A stretch of DNA of 32,106 nt, from positions 1-32,106 of the forward strand of contig JAQUSF010000027.1 in NCBI GenBank assembly GCA_028715215.1, read 5' to 3'. How positions within the stretch are numbered: the stretch's first letter is position 1; each line of letters starts with the position of its first letter. Below the pieces are notes generated by a model that searched no databases, was not told the origin of the DNA, and saw nothing but the letters and a program-made list of their open reading frames with translations. Positions 1 to 7,633 of the stretch are shown here, in pieces. Position numbers and translations under genes: made by a program. Origin of the DNA: Candidatus Zixiibacteriota bacterium (GTDB lineage Bacteria; Zixibacteria; MSB-5A5; GN15; FEB-12).

Positions 1-545
1 TGTACGTGGGTATGGGTTCCTATAACAGCTGATACCTGACCGTCCAGATAATAAAACATAGCCTGTTTTTCCGAGGTTGCTTCAGCATGGAAATCCACGA
101 AGATTATTTTAACTTCCTCGCTCAACTGGCGCAGGATCCTGGAAGCAGTCCTAAAAGGACAGTCGATATCGGCCATGAAAGTCCTTCCCATCAGATTTAT
201 TACCCCGATTTTAGTATCCCCGCGGGTATCCACGTAAAAACCGCCGCCGGGAACGTCGGCAGGATAATTCGCCGGTCTTAAGAGCTTTGCTTCTTCTTTC
301 ATATATTCCAGGATATCGATACGGTCCCAAATATGATTGCCCGATGTCTGGATATTGACCCCGTAGGAAAAGATTTTACGTGACATTTCGGGTGTGATTC
401 CGAACCCGCCGGCGGCATTTTCGACATTAGCAATGACATAATCAACCTTGTATTTTTCGCACAGGGGTTTAATCATATGAGCCGCCGCCTGGCGGCCGGA
501 TTTGCCGCAGATATCGGAGACAAACAGGATTGTGAAAAGAGCCAT
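1..545 (-). CDS. ymdB: YmdB-family metallophosphoesterase, 3' end cut by window
   Basis: The reading frame opens at ATG 545 and runs off the window edge, giving 181 residues of a family usually about 260 long. Visible family motifs are DICGKSGR (residues 11-18), ANVENAAGG (39-47), TSGNH (67-71), DFHAEATSEK (151-160) and GTHTHV (176-181). The Asp11, Glu42, Asn43, Asn70, His71, His153, His178 and His180 positions fit the dinuclear metal site. The family hydrolyses 2',3'-cyclic nucleotides and in Bacillus modulates RNase Y-related phenotypes. It lies just downstream of rny, the classical ymdA-ymdB pairing. The first motif differs slightly from the usual DIVGKPGR. The ribosome binding site is weak. 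Identification is confident; the in vivo role here is inferred. Confidence 0.93.
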   Translation of the reverse strand, partial: MALFTILFVSDICGKSGRQAAAHMIKPLCEKYKVDYVIANVENAAGGFGITPEMSRKIFSYGVNIQTSGNHIWDRIDILEYMKEEAKLLRPANYPADVPGGGFYVDTRGDTKIGVINLMGRTFMADIDCPFRTASRILRQLSEEVKIIFVDFHAEATSEKQAMFYYLDGQVSAVIGTHTHV

Positions 546-579
546 TTTGTTACTTTCTAAGGCGGATTAAACAATTGTA

Positions 580-606
580 CCGGTCATTTCCGCCCAAATT
601 GACCGG
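580..606. other. Inverted repeat in the ymdB leader
   Basis: CCGGTCA at 580-586 pairs with TGACCGG at 600-606, and the adjacent TTT/AAA extends the stem with one bulged base. It lies between the rny terminator-like hairpin and the ymdB start. No T-tract follows on the minus strand, so it looks more like an RNA structure in the ymdB leader than a terminator. Function unknown. Confidence 0.45.
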
Positions 607-614
607 CTTTAACA

Positions 615-646
615 ATAAAGTGGAGTTTAAGCATACTCCACTTTAT
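615..646 (-). terminator. Stem-loop downstream of rny
   Basis: A perfect 12-bp inverted repeat (ATAAAGTGGAGT at 615-626, ACTCCACTTTAT at 635-646) with an 8-nt loop lies about 30 nt after the rny stop. On the minus strand the 3' arm ends in CTTTATTGTT, a modest T-rich tail. This fits an intrinsic terminator or a 3'-end stabiliser separating rny from ymdB. The tail is short, so partial read-through into ymdB is possible. Confidence 0.6.
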
Positions 647-675
647 AATCAAACAGAATTTTAAGACAGAACAAC

Positions 676-2241
676 CTATTTAGCAAATTCGGTCGAGCGG
701 GTTTCCCGAATCACGGTAACTTTAATCTGACCGGGATACTGCATTTCCTTCTCAATTTTACCGGCGATATCGCCGGCCAGAACTGAAGCCGCCAGGTCAT
801 CAATAAGGGAATGTTCCACAATCACCCTTATTTCCCGTCCCGCCTGGATAGCATACGCCTTGGCCACGCCTTTAAAACTGTCCGCCAGCTCTTCCAGTTG
901 CTGCAGGCGTTTAATATAGGCTTCGAGCGGTTCCCTACGGGCGCCGGGACGGGCGCCGGAAACAGCATCGGCGGTCTGCACCAGAATAGGATAAGGACTG
1001 TGCATCGGAACATCGCCATGATGCGAAAGAATGGCATTGACTACGATTTCATCCTCTTTGTACCGGCTGATGAAATCGGCGCCGATTTCGGTGTGGGTTC
1101 CCTCGGTTTCCCGGTCGATGGCTTTCCCGACATCATGCAACAGACCGCATCTCTTGGCCAGCATGGCATCCAGTTCCAGTTCCGCGGCCATCAAACCGCA
1201 CAACATGGCCACCTCTTTGGAGTGCGCCAGGACATTCTGTCCATACGAGGTCCGGTAGTTCAATTTACCCAGTAACTTTATTATATCGACGTGCAGGTTA
1301 TGAATGCCCAGTTCGAAGCAGGCTTGTTCGCCGACTTCGCGGATGATGACATCCATTTCCTTTTGGGCTTTATCCACCACCTCTTCGATACGAGTCGGAT
1401 GGATACGACCATCGGAAATAAGTTTTTCAAGAGCCATACGGGCGATTTCCCGCCGGACCGGGTCATACCCGGAGAGAATCACCGCTTCGGGTGTATCATC
1501 TACAATGACATCGATACCGGTGGAAGTTTCAAAAGCGCGGATATTCCGTCCTTCCCGGCCGATAATGCGACCCTTCATTTCATCATTGGGCAGGTTAACC
1601 ACCGAGACAGTGGTTTCCACGGTATGGTCGGCGGCACAACGGTAAATAGCGGACAGTATAACCTCGCGGGCTTCTTTCTCCGCATCCTGTTCGGCTTTCT
1701 CCTTGATTTCTTTAATATAAGCCGCGGCTTCCATCTTAGCATCAGCCACCATATTATCCATCAGTTGTTTTTTGGCTTCTTCAGGAGTCATTTGAGCGAT
1801 TCTCTGAAGTTTTTCGTTTTGAGACCGGATAATTTCCGCAATCTCACGTTCCCTGATTTCAATCCCCTTTTCCCGTCCGTGAAGCGATTTTTCCCGATTA
1901 CCCAGCTCTTTGTCCCGTGTTTCCAGAAGCTCGAATTTTTTCAAGAGGGAGCTGTTCTTTTCGTTCAGGTTTTTTTCTAAAGTTTCCAGTTCCCGCCTTT
2001 TGGTTTCCATTTCCCGGTCAAAATTACTTTTAACCTTAAACCATTCTTCCCGGGTTTCAAGAATAGCTTCTTTTTTCTTTATTTCTGCTTCTTTCCGGGC
2101 TTCATTGATAATTCGTTGTGATTCCTGCCGGGCATTATTTAAGCTTTTTTCACCCAGACGTCGGGATATGAACCAGGCGGCACTGAATGAGACAACCGCC
2201 ACAATAACCGCCACCGCAACAAGGTAGATGACGCTTACCAT
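676..2241 (-). CDS. rny: Ribonuclease Y
   Basis: Membrane-anchored endoribonuclease that starts mRNA decay, 521 aa, the normal family length. Residues 3-25 form the N-terminal transmembrane helix. Residues about 30-200 are a highly charged coiled coil. The KH RNA-binding domain carries [15 protein letters not shown] (224-238), and the HD catalytic domain carries [10 protein letters not shown] (367-376) with the metal-binding His369-Asp370. The start at 2241 has GGAGG five bases upstream. It follows zapA by 80 nt and precedes ymdB, a conserved arrangement. A 5-bp hairpin lies just before its ribosome binding site. Identification is essentially certain. Confidence 0.98.
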   Translation of the reverse strand: MVSVIYLVAVAVIVAVVSFSAAWFISRRLGEKSLNNARQESQRIINEARKEAEIKKKEAILETREEWFKVKSNFDREMETKRRELETLEKNLNEKNSSLLKKFELLETRDKELGNREKSLHGREKGIEIREREIAEIIRSQNEKLQRIAQMTPEEAKKQLMDNMVADAKMEAAAYIKEIKEKAEQDAEKEAREVILSAIYRCAADHTVETTVSVVNLPNDEMKGRIIGREGRNIRAFETSTGIDVIVDDTPEAVILSGYDPVRREIARMALEKLISDGRIHPTRIEEVVDKAQKEMDVIIREVGEQACFELGIHNLHVDIIKLLGKLNYRTSYGQNVLAHSKEVAMLCGLMAAELELDAMLAKRCGLLHDVGKAIDRETEGTHTEIGADFISRYKEDEIVVNAILSHHGDVPMHSPYPILVQTADAVSGARPGARREPLEAYIKRLQQLEELADSFKGVAKAYAIQAGREIRVIVEHSLIDDLAASVLAGDIAGKIEKEMQYPGQIKVTVIRETRSTEFAK

Positions 2242-2253
2242 CTAGTCCTCCAA

Positions 2254-2267
2254 TCCGAATAATCGGA
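2254..2267 (-). other. Small palindromic hairpin before the rny ribosome binding site
   Basis: TCCGA-ATAA-TCGGA is a perfect 5-bp stem with a 4-nt loop. It ends about 7 nt upstream of the GGAGG used by rny on the minus strand. It may affect rny translation or be a small operator, but it is short enough to be chance. Confidence 0.25.
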
Positions 2268-2309
2268 CAGTTAATAATTGTCATGTTATGGAGAGAAAAA
2301 TACAGATGG

Positions 2310-2325
2310 CTGACCGGATGGTCAG
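2310..2325 (-). terminator. Weak hairpin over the zapA stop codon
   Basis: CTGACC (2310-2315) and GGTCAG (2320-2325) form a 6-bp stem with a 4-nt loop that overlaps the zapA stop codon. On the minus strand a TATTTTT tract follows several bases later. The stem is short and the T-tract is not immediately adjacent, so this is at best a weak or partial terminator before rny. Confidence 0.25.
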
Positions 2326-2636
2326 TCTATCTCGAACGGCGCTCCCAGAGCTTTATCGAGACGCGAGAGCAAGTTATCCAGTAAATTACCCTTCTGTTTT
2401 TCCATACGGTCCAGAATATCGTTTTTTTCCTTCAGTTCGGAGGCAATCGACAAGGCAGTCAGGATAGCTAATTTATCTCGCGCCTTGGAAGGGCTTATAC
2501 TGGCGACTTCTTTCATCTTCGTATCAACATACTTGGCGACTCCGTTGATGTAATCCGGGTCATTATCCCCGATTATGGGATATTCCTCACCAAATATATT
2601 TACTATAACTTTATTCTCGTTAATCAAGTCAGGCAT
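2322..2636 (-). CDS. zapA: Cell division protein ZapA
   Basis: A 104-aa protein of the ZapA family, which binds FtsZ and bundles its protofilaments at the division ring. The N-terminal segment VNIFGEEYPI is the typical beta-strand start. The stretch YINGVAKYVDTKMKEVA is the signature helix, followed by a DKLAILTALSIASEL helix and a C-terminal coiled coil. It follows an 80-aa coiled-coil gene and pheT and precedes rny, an order common in several bacterial phyla. No clear Shine-Dalgarno precedes the ATG at 2636, but a 93-nt AT-rich spacer with a possible promoter does. Confidence 0.92.
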   Translation of the reverse strand: MPDLINENKVIVNIFGEEYPIIGDNDPDYINGVAKYVDTKMKEVASISPSKARDKLAILTALSIASELKEKNDILDRMEKQKGNLLDNLLSRLDKALGAPFEID

Positions 2637-2692
2637 AAAAAATTTATTCTAACTTACCGTATTTTTCAATCCTATCTTTTTAGGTCGCAATA

Positions 2693-2721
2693 AGCTAACT
2701 AATAAGACTTATTTATGTCAA
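2693..2721 (-). promoter_or_regulatory. Possible sigma-70-type promoter upstream of zapA
   Basis: On the minus strand a perfect TTGACA (2721-2716) is followed after 17 nt by a poor -10 match TTAGCT (2698-2693). It lies in the AT-rich 93-nt gap between the small coiled-coil gene and zapA. The -35 is strong and the -10 weak, so this is a candidate for separate zapA-rny expression. Confidence 0.35.
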
Positions 2722-2729
2722 TAAAAAAA

Positions 2730-2972
2730 TTATAGTTCTATTTGTTCTAATTCCTGCACCCGGTTCAAAACTGAGGTCAGTTTCTCTTTTATACTATTGG
2801 ACTGGTCGGCATGAACCGTCTTATACTGAGCAAAACTGTTTTTGATTTCATGAAGTTCCACTTGAAGACGATTATTTTCTTCTTTCAACAGTTTATTATC
2901 AGTCTTTAACTTTTCCACCAAAGTAATGACTTTATCAACCTTCTCCTCAAGCAGTTGAAATTTATCCCCCAT
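2730..2972 (-). CDS. Small coiled-coil protein, ZapB-like in form
   Basis: An 80-aa protein that is almost entirely a predicted coiled coil. It has heptad-like leucines, charged residues (LKTDNKLLKEENNRL in the middle) and no membrane segment. It starts 2 nt after the pheT stop, with the AAGGG at the end of pheT as a likely ribosome binding site. It lies just before zapA. By size, coiled-coil character and position it resembles ZapB-type division proteins, but such sequences are low in specific signal. The call rests on context, and no catalytic function is expected. Confidence 0.7.
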   Translation of the reverse strand: MGDKFQLLEEKVDKVITLVEKLKTDNKLLKEENNRLQVELHEIKNSFAQYKTVHADQSNSIKEKLTSVLNRVQELEQIEL

Positions 2973-2974
2973 AA

Positions 2975-5359
2975 TTATTTTTCCCTTATTTCGGCGTTAA
3001 ACAATTTTTTTAACTCAGCCATTATATTGCCTTGCAAATTATCAACTTCGTCGCCGGTCAAACTTTTTTCCGGGGAGCGGTAAGTGATGGCGATGCCAAT
3101 GGATTTTTTCCCTTTTCGTATTTGTTCTCCGGAGTACAGGTCAAAAACATTGACCGATTCGGCCGTCGGGCCGGCTGTTTTTTGAATAAGTTTAATGATA
3201 TCCCCGACTTTCACATTAACATCAACCACCAGCGCCAGATCACGAGGGGCGGCGGGATACACCGGCAATGGTTCAAATATAACCGCCTCTCGACTTATTG
3301 TAATTAAAGGATTAATCTTCAATTCAGCAATATATACTTCTTGTTTTATGTCAAATTTTTTAGCTACCGGCTCGGCTATTTTACCTATCAAGCCTATATC
3401 CGTCGGTCCGGAAGACAATTTATATGAAATACTTTCATCAAAGAAGTTTGTCTTTATTTCCTGGAAGGTAATTTCCGGCCAGTGGAAATGGAGGGCCAGA
3501 TTTTCTATCGCTCTTTTTAAATCATAAAAATCCTGTGGGCGGGGTTTTTCCCGCCAGCTGCCGGATGTATTGCCGGAAACCGTCAGAGATATCCGGTCTT
3601 CCTCTAACCAGTTCCCATCCTTATCCGGCGGGAAATAAGCCCGGCCAATCTCAAAGAGCCGCATATCAATAAGCCGATGGGAGAGATTGTGGTTGACCAC
3701 GGTCAGAGCAGTAAGTATGAGCGAATTGCGCATTATATCAAGATCCTCTGAAACCGGGTTGATAATGCGGAGCCGGGACAGGTCAGGATTCAATATTTTA
3801 GCCTGACGGCTATCGGCCAGGCCATGACCTAATATTTCATCGAACCCGGAACCGGTTAGAACTGAGCGAACTTCATCTTCAAACCGGTCGACAAAGTGTA
3901 CCGGGGTATAAAGCGGGCCGATATTTACCTCGGTGTCGGGGATTGCGGCATAACCTTCGATACGGGCAATTTCTTCGATGAGGTCGATTTCCTGCTCGAT
4001 ATCCGGCCGGAAAGTAGGTACAGTCACATTAAGAGGATTGCTTCCGGTAATCTCAAAATCGAGCCCGGACAAAATCTCTTTCATGCGATCGGAACTTAAC
4101 GCCGTACCTAAAATAGAGTTACAACGGTCAGGACGAAAAGATATCTTAACCGGGAATATAGGTTGTGGATAACAATCCACAATCCCGTTAAGCACCTCTC
4201 CCCCGCCAATCTCTTTAAAATAATACGCTGCCCGATCAATGGCATAAGGAATATTATTAGGGTCAACGCCCTTTTCAAAACGTGTTGAAGATTCGGTAAC
4301 AAGACCGAGATATTTGCGGCTTTTACGGATAATCCGGGGGTTGAAATAGGCCGCCTCCAGAAGGATTGTGTGCGTGTCGGTTTTAACCTCCGAGTTAAGT
4401 CCGCCCATAACCCCGGCAGCAGCCACCCCGGTGTTGCCATTGGTAATTAAAAGAACATCCGGGCTGAGCTCATGCTCCTCGCCATCGAGGGTAACAAACT
4501 TCTCCTTATCCCGGGCTTTGCGTACCAGGACACGGTCGGAACCAAAGAGTTTGAGGTCAAAGGCATGGAGAGGATTACCGGTTTCCAGCATTACCAGGTT
4601 GGTGATGTCTACCACGTTACAAATCGGGCGTATCCCGGCGGCGATAAGTTTTTTCTTGAGCCACCAGGGCGACCCGGCAATGGTTATACCGTCAATTATC
4701 CTGGCCGCATAGCGGGGACAACCCACGGCGTCTTCAATATCAACTTTAATATAAGCCGCAGTCTTCCGGTCGGCTTCTTTCAATTCGAAAACAGGTTTTC
4801 TAATTTTCACTCCGGCCAGAGCCTGAAGGTCACGGGCAATGCCTGTCACCGACATCGAATCAGGCCGGTTGGGGGTCAGCTCGAAATTCATGATATAATC
4901 GTCCAGGTCCAGTTCGTCAATTACTGACGTGCCGGGCACAGCCTTACCGTCCAGGACCATGATGCCGGAATGGTCGTCGGAAAGACCCAGTTCCCGTTCA
5001 GAACAAATCATCCCGATTGATTCCACCCCTCTGATTTTAACCTTTTTAATTGTTATATCACCGGCCAGACGGGCTCCCAGCAGAGCGACCGGAACTTTCT
5101 GACCCACCGCAACATTCGGGGCACCGCATACCAGGTCATATTTTTCACGACCGGTGACGACCGTGGCTTTTTTGATTTTATCCGCGCCCTCGATTTTCTG
5201 TAAATCAATTACTTCGCCCACGACCACCTTATCCAGGTATTTTGACAGGGGAATTATTTCTTCACAGGCTGTTCCGGACAGGGTGAGCCGTTCGGCCACT
5301 TTTTCTACCGGCCAATCAAGACCGGTTAATTCCAGCAACCATTTATAAGAAACTTTCAT
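2975..5359 (-). CDS. pheT: Phenylalanyl-tRNA synthetase beta subunit
   Basis: A 794-aa protein, the normal length for bacterial PheT. It forms the alpha2-beta2 enzyme with PheS and charges tRNA-Phe in the cytoplasm. The N-terminal half holds the tRNA-binding OB fold (VVVGEVIDLQKIEGADKI near residue 46) and the B3/B4 editing module. A B5 domain and a catalytic-like core follow (FELTPNRPDSMSV near 160, EIARIEGYAAIPDT near 465). The C-terminus is the FDX-ACB anticodon-binding domain (PAAPRDLALVVDVNVKVGDI). It starts 2 nt after the pheS stop, so translation is probably coupled. Nothing looks truncated. Confidence 0.98.
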   Translation of the reverse strand: MKVSYKWLLELTGLDWPVEKVAERLTLSGTACEEIIPLSKYLDKVVVGEVIDLQKIEGADKIKKATVVTGREKYDLVCGAPNVAVGQKVPVALLGARLAGDITIKKVKIRGVESIGMICSERELGLSDDHSGIMVLDGKAVPGTSVIDELDLDDYIMNFELTPNRPDSMSVTGIARDLQALAGVKIRKPVFELKEADRKTAAYIKVDIEDAVGCPRYAARIIDGITIAGSPWWLKKKLIAAGIRPICNVVDITNLVMLETGNPLHAFDLKLFGSDRVLVRKARDKEKFVTLDGEEHELSPDVLLITNGNTGVAAAGVMGGLNSEVKTDTHTILLEAAYFNPRIIRKSRKYLGLVTESSTRFEKGVDPNNIPYAIDRAAYYFKEIGGGEVLNGIVDCYPQPIFPVKISFRPDRCNSILGTALSSDRMKEILSGLDFEITGSNPLNVTVPTFRPDIEQEIDLIEEIARIEGYAAIPDTEVNIGPLYTPVHFVDRFEDEVRSVLTGSGFDEILGHGLADSRQAKILNPDLSRLRIINPVSEDLDIMRNSLILTALTVVNHNLSHRLIDMRLFEIGRAYFPPDKDGNWLEEDRISLTVSGNTSGSWREKPRPQDFYDLKRAIENLALHFHWPEITFQEIKTNFFDESISYKLSSGPTDIGLIGKIAEPVAKKFDIKQEVYIAELKINPLITISREAVIFEPLPVYPAAPRDLALVVDVNVKVGDIIKLIQKTAGPTAESVNVFDLYSGEQIRKGKKSIGIAITYRSPEKSLTGDEVDNLQGNIMAELKKLFNAEIREK

Positions 5360-5361
5360 GA

Positions 5362-6375
5362 TTATGCAAACTGCCTGAGGAAACGAAGGTTATTATTAAA
5401 AAGGAGTCGGATATCATTAATTTTGTATTTAAGCATGGCTACCCGCTCGACTCCCATACCGAAGGCATAGCCGGTATATTTCTCACTGTCGTAACCGCAA
5501 TTTTCCAGAACCTTAGGGTGAATCATACCACATCCGAGAATTTCCAGCCAGCCGGAATATTTGCACAGCTGGCAACCGACACCGTTACATAAAAAACAGG
5601 ATATATCAACTTCGGCCGAGGGCTCAGTGAAGGGGAAGAAAGAGGGCCGAAATTTCAATTTAAGACCGGAACCGAAGAAAGCTTTACAGAAGGCCACCAG
5701 CGCTCCCTTGAGGTCGGCCATGGTCACACCTTCATCGACAAGAAAGCCGTCCACCTGGTGAAAAGAGACGTGGGCGCGTGTCGAAATTTCCTCGTTGCGA
5801 AAAGTTTTCCCGGGGGTGATGATTTTAACCGGCGGTTTTCTTTTTTCCAGTTCCCGCGGTTGCACCGGGGTGGTGTGGGTTCTTAACAGCCGCCCGCCTT
5901 CGACAAAAAAGGTGTCCTGCATATCGCGAGCTGGATGGTCCGGGGGGAAATTAAGCATTTCGAAATTATAGTGGTCGGTTTCCACGTGGGGGCCACGGGC
6001 GGTTTCAAAACCTATCCCGTAAAAAGTATGACATATCTCGCCCATTACCCGGTTGACGATGTGAATGGTTCCGGTACGTGGCCCGGTACCCGGTAAAGTC
6101 GGGTCGAAATCCTTTTTCCCTCTGGTGGTGGAAAATTTTTGAGCAGCAAGTTGAAAATGATTTTCCAAGTCCTGGTGAGCCCGGTTGGCCTGGGCGCCGA
6201 CGGTTTTACGTTCGTCGACCGGCAAGGTTCCCAGAGTTTTCAAGACAGCCGTAACCAGGCCCTTGCGCCCCAGATATTTTATCTGGAGTTCGTTAAGCGC
6301 CTCAAGTGAGTCTGCCCCCTTTATCTCCCTGAGGGCTTCGGTTTCTAATCGGGTAACCTCATCAAGCAGTGACAT
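5362..6375 (-). CDS. pheS: Phenylalanyl-tRNA synthetase alpha subunit
   Basis: A 337-aa catalytic subunit of PheRS. The N-terminal coiled coil (about residues 1-85) contacts tRNA. The class II aminoacylation core follows, with RTHTTPVQ and FRNEEISTRAHVSFHQVDG as motif 2 and GMGVERVAMLKY as motif 3. A Cys pair region, CFLCNGVGCQLC, is typical of the bacterial enzyme and suggests a structural metal site. It follows rplT after an 18-nt gap and is adjacent to pheT, as in the infC-rpmI-rplT-pheST arrangement of many bacteria. Confidence 0.98.
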   Translation of the reverse strand: MSLLDEVTRLETEALREIKGADSLEALNELQIKYLGRKGLVTAVLKTLGTLPVDERKTVGAQANRAHQDLENHFQLAAQKFSTTRGKKDFDPTLPGTGPRTGTIHIVNRVMGEICHTFYGIGFETARGPHVETDHYNFEMLNFPPDHPARDMQDTFFVEGGRLLRTHTTPVQPRELEKRKPPVKIITPGKTFRNEEISTRAHVSFHQVDGFLVDEGVTMADLKGALVAFCKAFFGSGLKLKFRPSFFPFTEPSAEVDISCFLCNGVGCQLCKYSGWLEILGCGMIHPKVLENCGYDSEKYTGYAFGMGVERVAMLKYKINDIRLLFNNNLRFLRQFA

Positions 6376-6393
6376 TTTTAACGCACTGCAGGT

Positions 6394-6744
6394 TTATTTC
6401 CCGGCAGCCATTCTGGCCAGGTTGGTGAAAGTAGCCATATCGCGGGCGGCGATATCCGCCAGAGCCTTGCGGTCAAGGTTGACACCGACCTTTTTCAAAC
6501 CGTTGATAAAAGTCGAATAGTTGGTATCGCACATTTTGGCGGCGGCGGAAATACGGGCAATCCACAGGGTGCGGAATTCCCGTTTTTTTGCCCGCCGGTC
6601 GCGATAGGCATATTTTAATCCCTTGTGCACCGTTTCCAGGGCGGTGCGGTACAACTTTCCGCGAGCATTAAAATTACCCCGGGCTCTTTTCAAGACTTTC
6701 TTATGGCGTCGGTTTGCCTGGACATTATTTTTAGCGCGTGACAT
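6394..6744 (-). CDS. rplT: 50S ribosomal protein L20
   Basis: A 116-aa basic protein of standard length. The N-terminus ([20 protein letters not shown]) is the extended RNA-binding tail, and [18 protein letters not shown] is the family signature. It binds 23S rRNA early in 50S assembly and in several bacteria represses its own operon. It follows rpmI by 21 nt. Confidence 0.98.
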   Translation of the reverse strand: MSRAKNNVQANRRHKKVLKRARGNFNARGKLYRTALETVHKGLKYAYRDRRAKKREFRTLWIARISAAAKMCDTNYSTFINGLKKVGVNLDRKALADIAARDMATFTNLARMAAGK

Positions 6745-6765
6745 CGTTTAATCTCCTGTTCCTTC

Positions 6766-6960
6766 TCAGTTGGGCAGCATTCGTCTGACACTCTTCATGT
6801 CCGAATCACTTATCAGGGTGGCTTTACGCAACTGACGTCTCCGTTTGGGCGACATCATGGTAAATTTATGCGTTCGAAAAGCCTTTTCTCTTTTTATGCG
6901 ACCGGTACCGGTTTTCTTAAACCGTTTGGCAGCACTGCTTTTAGTTTTCATTTTCGGCAT
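6766..6960 (-). CDS. rpmI: 50S ribosomal protein L35
   Basis: A 64-aa very basic protein of the expected size. [20 protein letters not shown] is the canonical start and [12 protein letters not shown] the conserved core. It lies 14 nt after the infC stop and before rplT. Confidence 0.98.
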   Translation of the reverse strand: MPKMKTKSSAAKRFKKTGTGRIKREKAFRTHKFTMMSPKRRRQLRKATLISDSDMKSVRRMLPN

Positions 6961-6974
6961 CTTACAAATCCTAT

Positions 6975-7622
6975 CTATATGTTGCTATCAACCTGTTTTT
7001 CTGATTCCGATATTACATCCGGCTCCGCCGTTTCCCGTTTATCGGTTTTGACGGATTTTTCCGGTTTTTTCTTTTTAGCGCTTTTTTCCGCCTGAACCTT
7101 TTTCAAGACCTCCGGTTTGGGGCTCAGTATCATACTCAGGTTACGACCTTCCAGTTTATCTTCAGAATCGACCATAGCGATATCGGCTAGATCGCCTTTA
7201 ACACGGTCAAGTATTTTTTGACCATATTCCACATGAGCCATTTCGCGTCCGCGAAAGATAACAAAAATTTTAACCTTGTTGCCGGATTCGACAAATTCCC
7301 GAACATGTTTGGTTTTGAACTGGTAATCATGTTCTTCGGTCTTGGGCCGGTAACGCATCTCCTTCATCTGAAAGGTATGCTGTTTTTTCTTGGCTAATTT
7401 ATCCTTCTTGGAGAGTTCGTACTTGAACTTCCCGAAATCCATTATCCTGCAAACCGGCGGACGACTGTTGGGGGATACTTCGACCAGGTCCAACCCGTAT
7501 TCAGCCGCTCTTTTCAGAGCTTCATTGGTGGGGATGATGCCCAGCTGGTCACCATCGGGTCCAATCAGCCGAACCGGTGATACCCTGATACGGTCGTTTA
7601 TCCGTACGTCTTTCGTGGCTAT
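6975..7622 (-). CDS. infC: Translation initiation factor IF-3, ATA start codon
   Basis: IF3 binds the 30S subunit and rejects incorrect start codons. The C-terminal domain and linker are clear ([38 protein letters not shown]). Starting at the TTG at 7493 would remove almost all of the N-terminal domain. Upstream in the same frame the conserved sequence continues ([32 protein letters not shown]) with no ATG, GTG or TTG until the in-frame thrS stop at 7634-7632. ATA at 7622-7620 lies five bases after a perfect AGGAGG (7633-7628), giving 215 aa. This mirrors the AUU start used for IF3 autoregulation in E. coli. The C-terminus has a Lys/Glu-rich extension of about 30 residues. The gene lies 9 nt after thrS. 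Confidence 0.95.
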   Translation of the reverse strand: MATKDVRINDRIRVSPVRLIGPDGDQLGIIPTNEALKRAAEYGLDLVEVSPNSRPPVCRIMDFGKFKYELSKKDKLAKKKQHTFQMKEMRYRPKTEEHDYQFKTKHVREFVESGNKVKIFVIFRGREMAHVEYGQKILDRVKGDLADIAMVDSEDKLEGRNLSMILSPKPEVLKKVQAEKSAKKKKPEKSVKTDKRETAEPDVISESEKQVDSNI

Positions 7623-7627
7623 AAATT

Positions 7628-7633
7628 CCTCCT
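7628..7633 (-). promoter_or_regulatory. Ribosome binding site that fixes the infC ATA start
   Basis: A perfect AGGAGG on the minus strand overlaps the end of thrS and lies five bases before ATA 7622-7620. It is the main evidence for starting infC at this non-standard codon. Confidence 0.85.

Noticed and set aside
87-281. 64-aa plus-strand open frame
   Set aside because: It lies antisense inside the clear ymdB frame and has no ribosome binding site or family features.
1291-1980. 229-aa plus-strand open frame
   Set aside because: Antisense shadow of rny; the composition (Phe/His-rich) reflects the reverse of a charged coiled-coil gene.
2256-2266. Sigma-28 -10-like TCCGATTA before rny
   Set aside because: No TAAA-type -35 at 15 nt, and the match is part of a small hairpin before a housekeeping gene.
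6975-7493. infC starting at TTG 7493 as a truncated IF3
   Set aside because: Conserved N-domain sequence continues upstream in frame to ATA 7622 with a perfect ribosome binding site.
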